From the NCBI GenBank assembly GCA_964517795.1, contig CAZFDE010000079.1, positions 1 through 12,369 of the forward strand: a stretch of 12,369 nucleotides of DNA. The letters are read 5' to 3'. Positions 1 through 6,301 of the stretch are shown here, piece by piece. The DNA comes from CAZFDE01 sp964517795 (lineage in GTDB: Bacteria; Planctomycetota; Phycisphaerae; Sedimentisphaerales; Anaerobacaceae). How positions within the stretch are numbered: the first letter of the stretch is position 1; every line of letters starts with the position of its first letter. The notes beneath the pieces are model-generated. The model was not told the DNA's origin. It did no database searches and was given only the letters and a program-made list of their open reading frames with translations. A program made the position numbers and the translations under genes.

Positions 1-362
<362 letters not shown>

Positions 363-526
363 ATCCATTTTTGGTTGTGTCGGTATATTAAAAAAACGTC
401 ATAGCATCCGCATAATTCGTCGCTCGTCGCGCGTGGCTGGTCGCCGGTAAAGGCAGGCCGGTTGCAACGCAAAAGGGCGATAGTTGACAAGTGAATATAT
501 GCGTCCAATAGGGCGATATAACGAAT
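363..526 (+). other. 23S-5S internal transcribed spacer
   Basis: This is the 164-nt spacer between the 23S and 5S rRNAs. It holds no tRNA that I can fold and no convincing ORF. A 9-bp direct repeat, AGGGCGATA, occurs at 474-482 and 510-518; its GGCGATA core is complementary to TATCGCC at 626-632 in the 3' part of the 5S rRNA. It is probably cut out during rRNA maturation. Confidence 0.7.
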
Positions 527-637
527 TTCCTGGTGACCTTACCGGCGGGGAAACGCCTGATCCCATTCCGAACTCAGAAGCTAAGCCTGTCCGGGCCGAT
601 GGTAGTCCTTCGGGGCGAGAGTAGGTATCGCCAGGTC
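527..637 (+). rRNA. rrf: 5S ribosomal RNA
   Basis: The terminal helix I is visible as CCTGGTGA (529-536) pairing with TCGCCAGG (628-635), with one G-U pair. The conserved core CCGAACTCAGAAG lies at about 568-580, GCCGATGGTAGT near 595-606 and GCGAGAGTAGG near 615-625. The length of about 111 nt is normal to slightly short. The gene follows the 23S after a short spacer and is followed at once by an intrinsic terminator, so it is the last gene of the rRNA operon. The ends are set from helix I and may be off by one or two bases. Confidence 0.96.
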
Positions 638-640
638 TAT

Positions 641-680
641 AAAGGCCGAGTGGGTAGCCCCATTCGGCCTTTGCCTTTTT
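641..680 (+). terminator. Intrinsic terminator of the rRNA operon
   Basis: AAAGGCCGA (641-649) pairs with TCGGCCTTT (664-672). The stem continues inward through a G-T wobble and TGGG/CCCA to a four-base loop (655-658), giving about 14 bp. It is followed by GCC and a run of five T (676-680). That T run is itself part of a second small inverted repeat, GCCTTTT-T-AAAAGGC (673-687). The position, four bases after the 5S 3' end, fits termination of the rRNA transcript. Confidence 0.9.
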
Positions 681-701
681 AAAAGGCAAAATGAGAATAA
701 G

Positions 702-730
702 TTGAATAACTGGGTTTAAGGTGGTATAAT
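702..730 (+). promoter_or_regulatory. Sigma-70-type promoter for the DUF4160 gene and following genes
   Basis: A -35 element TTGAAT (702-707) and a perfect -10 TATAAT (725-730) are separated by 17 bases. Transcription would start near 737, leaving a leader of about 24 nt before the ATG at 761. It sits just after the rRNA terminator, so the downstream genes appear to have independent transcription. Confidence 0.65.
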
Positions 731-760
731 ATATGCTGTTGACAGGAAGGATTATAATTT

Positions 761-1018
761 ATGCCGACAATATTACTGGTAATGGGATGGCGGTTCTTTT
801 TCTATTCTAATGAAGAAAATGAACCGATTCATATTCATTACCAAAAAGCGGAAAAGGAATGTAAATACTGGCTGGATACCAAAAACTTTGGCTTGAAAGA
901 GGCTTTTAGTTACAATATGAATAGCAAGGAGAAACGGCAAGTTAAGAAAATAATTTTTGAGTATTTTGAATATATCGAGCGTGAGTGGACTGATTTTCAG
1001 AAACGAGTTAAATCATGA
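761..1018 (+). CDS. DUF4160 family small protein (toxin-antitoxin-like partner)
   Basis: An 85-residue protein. The N-terminal half carries the family pattern I recall for DUF4160: MPTIL at the start, then GWRFFFYSNEENEPIHIH at residues 9-26, then K/E-rich sequence and the YWLD stretch near 36-39. The C-terminal half is a predicted helix rich in K, E, F and Y. The start is supported by AGGAAGG (744-750), ten bases before ATG. The stop overlaps the start of the next gene as ATGA (1015-1018), implying translational coupling. DUF4160 genes commonly lie beside DUF2442 genes and the pair is treated as a putative type II toxin-antitoxin-like module; the molecular activity is not known to me. The conserved HIH pair could be catalytic or metal-binding (inference). 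Base composition is visibly AT-richer than the rest of the window, which fits lateral acquisition. Confidence 0.85.
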   Translation: MPTILLVMGWRFFFYSNEENEPIHIHYQKAEKECKYWLDTKNFGLKEAFSYNMNSKEKRQVKKIIFEYFEYIEREWTDFQKRVKS

Positions 1019-1284
1019 ACAAATATCATATGATCAAAGATGTTGTATTTATCAATGGTAAAATGGTACTGACTATCGATGGCAAGCAATACGAATTCTC
1101 ACTGGCGGATATATCCACACGACTTGCTGCCGCTTCATCAGAGCAAAGGCAGGCGTTTCAGATATCCCCCTCAGGATACGGTATTTACTGGCCGTTAGTG
1201 GATGAAGATTTATCCATCGATGGCTTACTTCAATTAAAATCTAAATCCGGTTACAGAACGAAATCGTCGACTCATCACAATTGA
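1015..1284 (+). CDS. DUF2442 family small protein
   Basis: An 89-residue protein. It begins with a beta-rich segment (KDVVFINGKMVLTIDGKQYEF, residues 8-28), as in DUF2442, where the first strands read as 'V..dG.L.ltf.dG..y.f'. It ends with the family signature SPSGYGIYWPLVDEDLSIDGLL at residues 51-72 and a polar tail. The ATG overlaps the stop of the DUF4160 gene by 4 nt, so the two form one translational unit in the order commonly seen for this pair. By position and family it would be the antitoxin or regulatory partner, but that is inference from pairing, not from an identified DNA-binding domain. The stop is only 4 nt before the ATG of the pseudopilin gene, so transcription very probably continues into it. 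Confidence 0.85.
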   Translation: MNKYHMIKDVVFINGKMVLTIDGKQYEFSLADISTRLAAASSEQRQAFQISPSGYGIYWPLVDEDLSIDGLLQLKSKSGYRTKSSTHHN

Positions 1285-1288
1285 TAAA

Positions 1289-2116
1289 ATGAAAAAGACA
1301 AAAGGGGCAGCGTGTTTCGGGATTAACGAATCTATGAAGCAGGGGGGCCTCGGTTTTACACTAATCGAATTGCTGGTGGTCATGAGCATTATTTCGATGT
1401 TGATGAGTATCCTGCTGCCCGGTTTGTCGCGGTCTCGGGAGATTGCCAAGCGGGTGGACTGTCTTTCCCAGCAGCGTCAGCTTTACCTGGGTTGGAATCT
1501 GTACGGGATGGATCATGACGATGCGATCCCCAGTTCGCATACCCTCTGGAATAACAATGCGGCCGGCTCGGATGACGATCATTGGGTCGCCGACGGCCCA
1601 CCAATCCCCGGCAACCCCATCGGCGGGACCGAACTGGCTCTTGAAGAAGGAGCTCTCTGGAGTTATGTGGCCGAAACCGAAAAAATCTTTCGCTGTAAAA
1701 GTGATCGCAGCGAACTGCTGCGCAGCTATTCCATCAGTTGGGTAATGGGCGGTTCGCTGACCGGCACTGGGATCAGCGGTTATTACAGCACCACCCAGAT
1801 TACCCGGCCGACGGAAAAGATCGTTTTTGTCGATGCCGAGCAGAATATTCCCTATAACTGGATACACGGCGGATTTTATCCGCTGGACGATGCCGGTGAA
1901 AACGCCCGCTGGAGTTCGGATAGCCGGCAATTGCGGCAAATGAGCCTGCGGCATACCGATGGGTTCAATATCAGCTTCGCCGACGGGCACAGCGAATATT
2001 ACAAGTATCAGGATCCTCGAACCGTTCGGATGCTCAAATTTGAGATCAGCGCCGACCAGGCCAAAAACGACAACGAGGACTTAATAAACCTGGCCGAGAT
2101 GCTCGAGGGAGATTAA
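1289..2116 (+). CDS. Type II secretion/type IV pilus-like pseudopilin with H-X9-DG domain
   Basis: A 275-residue protein. A class III (prepilin peptidase) signal is plain: the leader ends at Gly22, followed by FTLIELLVVMSIISMLMSILLP (23-44), with Glu27 in the canonical +5 position. After the hydrophobic helix comes SRSREIAKRVDCLSQQRQLYLGWNLYGMDHDD, typical of planctomycetal and verrucomicrobial pseudopilins. The motif KIFRCKSD (132-139) and the C-terminal H-X9-DG signature (His222, Asp232-Gly233) complete the family. The product should be processed at the inner membrane and assembled into a pseudopilus or remain membrane-anchored. The start is ambiguous. ATG 1289 has no Shine-Dalgarno and may rely on coupling to the upstream stop. 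ATG 1334 would leave a typical 7-residue leader (MKQGGLG) with a weak GGGA at 1319-1322. Confidence 0.9.
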   Translation: MKKTKGAACFGINESMKQGGLGFTLIELLVVMSIISMLMSILLPGLSRSREIAKRVDCLSQQRQLYLGWNLYGMDHDDAIPSSHTLWNNNAAGSDDDHWVADGPPIPGNPIGGTELALEEGALWSYVAETEKIFRCKSDRSELLRSYSISWVMGGSLTGTGISGYYSTTQITRPTEKIVFVDAEQNIPYNWIHGGFYPLDDAGENARWSSDSRQLRQMSLRHTDGFNISFADGHSEYYKYQDPRTVRMLKFEISADQAKNDNEDLINLAEMLEGD

Positions 2117-2143
2117 AAATGGTCATAAGCGGAGTTTACAGCA

Positions 2144-2716
2144 ATGGGAATTGAAATACCGGAATGGCTCAAAAGTGAAATGCGGCTGCGGTTCGAGCTG
2201 ATGCGCGAAGACGTCAACCGCAATCCGCGACTGATTGCCGGAATTACCCTGGCATCGGTATTTATTTTATTGATCGTGATTATTTCGCTCTTGATTCCGA
2301 ACGGCAAGCCCCAGATCAAACCCGTCAAATACGAATGGTATTACGATCTGAATACCGAGCAGTTATTTGTTGCACGGGCCGATCAGGGCAGTCTCATCGA
2401 CGCGCCCTCAGGCCTGACGGATACCAACGAACCGGCCGGCGTGAAAGCCTATGTCTTTACCTATGACAGCGGGACCGAGCCGAACGATTATTTCATCGGA
2501 TTTCTTGAAAAGCCCGACCCGAATTATGTGCCGGACGATTCGGCCGCAGGTACGCGAGGCGGCTACGGCGTGTGGGCAAAAGGCAAACTCATCAAGCGCC
2601 CGGAAGACGAAAAATGGTATTCCGCCTCGAGCCGGGAAGGGCGATGGATATGGCAGAAAGCTTTTTCGCCGAACGATGACGGGCAAAGTCCGCGGTATTA
2701 TCCTGCAAAAAAATAG
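2144..2716 (+). CDS. Single-pass membrane protein of unknown function, next to the pseudopilin
   Basis: A 190-residue protein I cannot assign to a named family. Residues 1-29 are charged and probably cytoplasmic, residues 30-52 form one strongly hydrophobic transmembrane helix, and residues 53-190 form a polar domain that should lie outside the cytoplasmic membrane. Visible patterns in that domain are YEWYYDLNTEQLFVA (63-77), IDAPSGL (85-91), AYVFTYDSG (102-110), YFIGFLEKPDPNY (116-128), KRPEDEKWYSASSREG (151-166) and a final PRYYPAKK. I have an impression of similar single-helix proteins beside H-X9-DG pilins in planctomycetes, but cannot verify it. There is no signal-peptidase or lipoprotein site. 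GGAG at 2131-2134, nine bases before ATG, supports the start. The 27-nt gap after the pilin gene suggests co-transcription. Confidence 0.75.
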   Translation: MGIEIPEWLKSEMRLRFELMREDVNRNPRLIAGITLASVFILLIVIISLLIPNGKPQIKPVKYEWYYDLNTEQLFVARADQGSLIDAPSGLTDTNEPAGVKAYVFTYDSGTEPNDYFIGFLEKPDPNYVPDDSAAGTRGGYGVWAKGKLIKRPEDEKWYSASSREGRWIWQKAFSPNDDGQSPRYYPAKK

Positions 2717-2745
2717 CAGTGTTCAATTATATCCGGGCAAACACT

Positions 2746-3741
2746 TCAAATCGCCTTCCGCAATGCCTCGATGACATTTTTTCTGGCTTCCGCCAGCGGC
2801 ATTTTCATGTTGATCCCGCTGGCCATGGTATGCCCGCCGCCGCCGAATTGCTGAGCGATCACTCGCACATCGACCGACCCGGTGCTGCGAAGCGAGCATT
2901 TCACCGATCCGTCCTCGAGCTCCACGAAAAGGACGGCCGCCTGGACCGGTTCGATCCGGCGACACTCGTCGATCAGGTTTTCAGTATCCTTCAATACCGC
3001 CCCGGTGGCTTCAAAGTCCTTTTGGGTGATCTGCTGTACGGCCAGTTTGCCGTCATCATACAATTCGAGCCCATCAAGCATTCGGCTCATCAACCGAAAG
3101 CGCTGCGGCGAGAAATTTTGATAGAGCTTGTGGTAAATGGCCGCAGGATCAAGTCCCAGATCGATCAGATCGCCGCAGACACGCAGGGCCGTACTGTCGG
3201 TGTTGTTGAAATGAAACCAGCCCGTATCGGTCGCAATCGCAACGAACAACGCTTCGGCGATATCGCTGGACATAGGCCAGCCGGCATACTTAAACAGTTC
3301 GTAAACGATCAGTCCGGTCGCGGCCGCCGTCGTATCGATCAACTGCACATCGCCCAGCCCGTCGTTGGTCAGATGATGATCGATCACCAGGATCGGCTTT
3401 TTGCTTCTTTCAAGTACATCGGCAAATGTGTCTAACTGATTGGTGCTGTTGACATCGACCAAAATCACCAGATCTGCCTCCTCGAAACCGCAGGTTTTGA
3501 GTTGTTCGCCGTTATCCGGATTGAAAATAAAGGGGGCTTGCGGGAACAGAAAGCCATACCAGTCCGGAATTTCAGAAAGAAACAAGGTCCCCACCGTCTT
3601 ACTCAACGCCCGCAACGCGCCCGCCGCCGCTAATATGCACCCGCACGCATCGCCGTCCGGCTTGGTGTGCGAGGTAATAAAAATATTCGTTGACCGGTCA
3701 ATAAGCTGCAATGCCTTGTCAAAATCCAGTGTTTTGATCAT
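2746..3741 (-). CDS. nrnA: DHH/DHHA1 phosphoesterase, NrnA-type nanoRNase / pAp phosphatase
   Basis: A 331-residue cytoplasmic enzyme. The DHH domain motifs appear in order: SHTKPDGD (24-31), DVN (96-98), DHH (121-123) and ATDTGWF (170-176), which coordinate the two catalytic metal ions. The DHHA1 substrate-binding domain is marked by GGGGHTMASG (300-309). Length and motif order match the NrnA family, which degrades 2-5 nt RNA fragments from the 3' end and, in many members, converts 3'-phosphoadenosine 5'-phosphate to AMP. No separate oligoribonuclease gene is seen here. The start at 3741 is preceded by AGAAGGAT at good spacing. The gene is convergent with the membrane-protein gene (29-nt gap, no clear terminator between) and divergent from the TonB receptor gene. 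It is complete with all key residues present. Confidence 0.95.
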   Translation of the reverse strand: MIKTLDFDKALQLIDRSTNIFITSHTKPDGDACGCILAAAGALRALSKTVGTLFLSEIPDWYGFLFPQAPFIFNPDNGEQLKTCGFEEADLVILVDVNSTNQLDTFADVLERSKKPILVIDHHLTNDGLGDVQLIDTTAAATGLIVYELFKYAGWPMSSDIAEALFVAIATDTGWFHFNNTDSTALRVCGDLIDLGLDPAAIYHKLYQNFSPQRFRLMSRMLDGLELYDDGKLAVQQITQKDFEATGAVLKDTENLIDECRRIEPVQAAVLFVELEDGSVKCSLRSTGSVDVRVIAQQFGGGGHTMASGINMKMPLAEARKNVIEALRKAI

Positions 3742-3789
3742 ATTCTATCCTTCTTGGCTGTTGCCGTCGATTTTACCCGAAAGAATCGC

Positions 3790-3817
3790 ATTATCCGTAT
3801 ATCGGCTCTTTTGTCAA
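3790..3817 (-). promoter_or_regulatory. Promoter of nrnA
   Basis: On the minus strand a perfect TTGACA (-35, 3812-3817) and GATAAT (-10, 3790-3795) are separated by 16 bases. Transcription would begin near 3783, giving a leader of about 42 nt before the nrnA ATG at 3741. Confidence 0.65.
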
Positions 3818-4150
3818 GATGGTCTGTCATAAATGCATATTTACGACACGTGTCTTCAATAATGCGTCTGCACGGTTATCAAAATCGATCAACAGGCAAT
3901 CTTTGTCCGATAAATACTCGAGCTGAGGTTTTTTTATATTTTTTTTTGGGATTTGTACGCACGGCCTTGATCCCTAAAAAAAAGATATCCGTTAAATCCC
4001 CGTATAAACCGTCATAAGCCGCCTTGTTAAAGATTGAAAAATTCGGTCGACTTGGTGCACTTGTTCTACTTGTGAGGCTTGTTTGAAACCAGGTTATGTA
4101 ACCTGGATGCAATGCCGAAAACCTAACTATATGATTAAAAACAAGGGGAA
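3818..4150. other. AT-rich divergent intergenic region upstream of the TonB receptor gene
   Basis: This is a long non-coding stretch between the nrnA promoter and the receptor leader; with the flanks, the gene-free space is 441 nt. It contains long T runs (3929-3935 and 3940-3947) and an A run (3976-3983). Three imperfect copies of a CCGT-TAA element start at 3989, 4000 and 4009. An 18-bp palindrome lies at 4089-4106. A -10-like TATGAT (4130-4135) has no good -35 at the right distance, so I do not call the receptor promoter. Frames open here on both strands have no ribosome binding site or recognisable protein and are probably chance. Confidence 0.6.
4089..4106. repeat. Perfect 8+8 bp inverted repeat, candidate operator
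   Basis: The sequence is CCAGGTTA-TG-TAACCTGG, two perfect 8-base arms around a 2-base centre. It lies about 94 nt before the receptor ATG and 24 nt before the -10-like TATGAT at 4130. There is no U tract after it, so it is not an intrinsic terminator. A dimeric DNA-binding regulator site is the simplest reading; an RNA hairpin in the leader is the alternative. Confidence 0.5.
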
Positions 4151-4186
4151 ATGATAACCCTCACAAAAGCAAAGTTTTTACGATGA
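4151..4186 (+). CDS. Putative 11-residue leader peptide upstream of the TonB receptor gene
   Basis: ATG at 4151 opens an 11-codon frame encoding MITLTKAKFLR. Its TGA stop (4184-4186) overlaps the receptor ATG (4183-4185) as ATGA. AAGGGGAA (4143-4150) immediately precedes this ATG, with rather short spacing, and is the only Shine-Dalgarno-like sequence in the area. The receptor ATG itself is preceded by AAAGTTTTTACG, which is poor. Translation of the mini-ORF followed by reinitiation on the receptor gene would explain this arrangement. The peptide shows no run of a single amino acid that would suggest classical attenuation. This is inference from layout only. Confidence 0.35.
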   Translation: MITLTKAKFLR

Positions 4187-6228
4187 GATATTCAAAACCA
4201 AACAGAAATCAAAAGAGATTGCGTTTTCAGCTTGGCCTTTTATTGATCCTGCTGATGCCGTTTGCAGCGATGGCCGTCGATGCCGAAAAAATCGAATCTC
4301 ATCTTGAGGATATCGGCGAAGAGCAGTTATTGATGTTCTTTGATCCCAATGAGATCATCATGACGGCATCGGCTCGTCGGCCAAAGCCGCTGAATCGCGC
4401 GACCGCCGCCATGTATATCATCACTCAAGAAGATATCCGCGCGATCGGCGCGCAGAATCTCTACGAGGTGTATCGCAGTGTGCCCGGTATGGATATTGCA
4501 CAAACCGATACGACCGGTTATGTGGCCAGTGCCCGGGGATTGGCTCAGGTGCACGCCAAACGCTTGCAGATTCTGCTGGACGGGCGGCCGTTGTATCAGC
4601 CGGCCGAGGGGATGATGGATTTTCGGTTTGACCCGATGTTTTTGGAAAATATCGATCACATTGAAATCATCCGCGGATCAGCCGGTGTGACCTGGGGTGT
4701 CAATGCCATGAATGGCGTCATCAACATTGTGACCAAGCATACCAAGGATACCAAAGGCGGTTTGATCTACGGGGCATTTGGCAATCGCGAATACCAAAAC
4801 GGAATTCTCCGCTACGGCGGCCACGAAGAAGGATTCGGCTGGCGCGGTACGGTCGGCGCATATAATATCAACGGCCAAGGCGGCAATGGCGGCGACGATG
4901 CGTATGACGATGTTCGCGATTTCGACACAACCGGCCGAACCGATGTGACGCTCAAAGACGGTTCGACGCTGATGTTGGCCGGCGGGCATTCATTTTTCTC
5001 CGATGCCAATCCAAATCAACGGACGAACTGGCATGAATCCAGTCAGTATATCAACACCATTTGGCGAAAAGAATATGCCAAAGATGCTGCGGTCCAGCTT
5101 CGCTGGAGTGAAAGTTTTTACAATCGCAGACGATCCACCTCATTTACCCGTCGTGTTCGCGAAGATATGATCGAATTTCAAAACAATTTTATTAAAGGCA
5201 AACACAATCTTGTCTGGGGCGCTGACTGGATCCGTGATACCCAGGCGACCCGAGGCGTTCAGCCCAACCCGTATATTAACAACAGTTATTTGCAAGGCTC
5301 TAAGCCGACGCGTGTTTTTTATGATCAGTTCAGTGCGTTTATCGAAGATGAAATTGCCTTGAAAGACAATCTCTGGCTGACATTAGGTGGTCGCGGTTAC
5401 TACAGTGAATTAACACATGATGACTGGGCCGCACTGACGGCGCTGGTCTGGCGAGTTAAGCCTAAGCATTACCTGCGATTCGCCATGTCGCGTTCCTTCC
5501 GTCGGCCGTTGATGAGAGAACGATTCTCCTACATTCAAAGAGAAAACGGCAGGTTTACCGAACTGGGAAACGAAAATCTCGATAACGAAAGCCTCGAGGC
5601 CTATGAGATCGGCTACCGGGGTAAATTCGCCGATAACGTTGAACTCAATGTGGAAACATTCTGGAACCGTCACCAGGATCTGATCACTAAACGCAGGTTG
5701 ACGAATGCCGAATTACAGGCATTACCTGGTTTTAGCGGTGCATCCGGGACACCCTTATATTGGGAAAATGCGTTAGGGACCCTGGAAACGTACGGTCTGG
5801 AAACGTCACTGGACTGGCGGCCGTATGACTGGTGGCTGATCAAGGCCAGCCATACCTATACCCATCAGACCGGTGAGAACCGTGTCAATGATGAAGATCG
5901 CGGCAGTATCAATGTATGGACACCGCCCAAGCATAAATTCAGTCTGATCAACCGATTTTATATCGATGACAAAACAATGCTTCATACCCGCATATACCGG
6001 TCAGATCCGATATTTACCGCCAACAGCGATAAAGTCCCGGCCTACTGGAAAGTTGATTTTCGTCTCTCACGAAAGATCTTTGACGATCGCGGTGAGATTG
6101 CCTTCGGGATCGCCAATGTCCAGGACCACTGGCATTATGAAGCGGAAAATCGAGGTAACAATATAACAGATGCCCGGGATATTGAAGTTCCGCGTCTGGT
6201 CTATTTCCAGATATTCTATGAATTCTAA
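4183..6228 (+). CDS. TonB-dependent outer-membrane receptor
   Basis: A 681-residue protein. A Sec signal peptide is clear: basic residues 1-14, hydrophobic LGLLLILLMPFAAMA (17-31), probable cleavage after Ala31. A TonB-box-like stretch EIIMTASA lies at 57-64 in the context MFFDPNEIIMTASARRPK. The plug domain (about 70-186) includes YIITQEDIRAIGAQNLYEV, LLDGRPLY and the hallmark IEIIRGSAGVTWGVNAMNGVINIVTK (160-185). The rest is an aromatic-rich beta-barrel ending in FQIFYEF with C-terminal Phe, the usual BAM recognition signal. Such receptors import iron chelates, cobalamin or other scarce nutrients using TonB-ExbBD energy; the ligand cannot be told from sequence alone. No TonB, ExbBD, ABC importer or anti-sigma gene lies in the window, so it is an orphan receptor here. 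The only in-frame start is ATG 4183, lacking its own good ribosome binding site. Confidence 0.93.
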   Translation: MRYSKPNRNQKRLRFQLGLLLILLMPFAAMAVDAEKIESHLEDIGEEQLLMFFDPNEIIMTASARRPKPLNRATAAMYIITQEDIRAIGAQNLYEVYRSVPGMDIAQTDTTGYVASARGLAQVHAKRLQILLDGRPLYQPAEGMMDFRFDPMFLENIDHIEIIRGSAGVTWGVNAMNGVINIVTKHTKDTKGGLIYGAFGNREYQNGILRYGGHEEGFGWRGTVGAYNINGQGGNGGDDAYDDVRDFDTTGRTDVTLKDGSTLMLAGGHSFFSDANPNQRTNWHESSQYINTIWRKEYAKDAAVQLRWSESFYNRRRSTSFTRRVREDMIEFQNNFIKGKHNLVWGADWIRDTQATRGVQPNPYINNSYLQGSKPTRVFYDQFSAFIEDEIALKDNLWLTLGGRGYYSELTHDDWAALTALVWRVKPKHYLRFAMSRSFRRPLMRERFSYIQRENGRFTELGNENLDNESLEAYEIGYRGKFADNVELNVETFWNRHQDLITKRRLTNAELQALPGFSGASGTPLYWENALGTLETYGLETSLDWRPYDWWLIKASHTYTHQTGENRVNDEDRGSINVWTPPKHKFSLINRFYIDDKTMLHTRIYRSDPIFTANSDKVPAYWKVDFRLSRKIFDDRGEIAFGIANVQDHWHYEAENRGNNITDARDIEVPRLVYFQIFYEF

Positions 6229-6252
6229 AATCCTTCTTTTCCTGGATTAGAC

Positions 6253-6283
6253 AAAAAGCCCCGATTTCAGGTCGGGGTTTTTT
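6253..6283. terminator. Bidirectional intrinsic terminator between the receptor gene and coaB
   Basis: CCCCGA (6259-6264) pairs with TCGGGG (6272-6277) around a 7-base loop. The stem is flanked by AAAAA (6253-6257) on one side and TTTTTT (6278-6283) on the other, so a U tract follows the hairpin on either strand. It lies 24 nt after the receptor stop and 18 nt beyond the coaB stop, serving both convergent transcripts. Confidence 0.9.
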
Positions 6284-6301
6284 ATTGGGCGTTTGGAGCG
6301 G

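Noticed and set aside
484..512. A promoter starting with TTGACA in the 23S-5S spacer
   Set aside because: At 17 bases the -10 position reads AATAGG, a poor match, and a promoter inside the rRNA operon is not needed.
399..689. A 96-codon minus-strand frame over the 5S rRNA and terminator
   Set aside because: It covers a structural RNA and its terminator hairpin, so it cannot be a real gene.
739..758. A second promoter with TTGACA near the DUF4160 start
   Set aside because: The distance to the following TTATAAT is only about 9 bases and it overlaps the ribosome binding site.
1361..1990. A 209-codon open frame antisense to the pseudopilin gene
   Set aside because: The plus strand carries a clear pilin signal and H-X9-DG motif; the antisense product resembles nothing known.
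2718..2745. A terminator between the convergent membrane-protein gene and nrnA (AGTGTT/AACACT)
   Set aside because: Only 6 bp of AT-rich stem around a 16-base loop, with no U tract on either strand.
2719..3435. A 238-codon open frame antisense to nrnA
   Set aside because: The opposite strand encodes NrnA with every catalytic motif; the antisense protein has no recognisable domain and is explained by codon bias.
3754..4112. Small open frames on both strands in the nrnA-receptor intergenic region
   Set aside because: No ribosome binding sites, no recognisable protein features, and they run over poly-T and poly-A tracts and the nrnA promoter.
4070..4125. A cyclic-di-GMP (GEMM-I) or cobalamin riboswitch before the TonB receptor gene
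   Set aside because: GATGCAATGCC resembles part of the GEMM 3' half, but the GGCAAACC half and tetraloop layout are missing. No B12-box sequence is present either. A covariance-model search (Infernal with Rfam GEMM and Cobalamin models) would be decisive.
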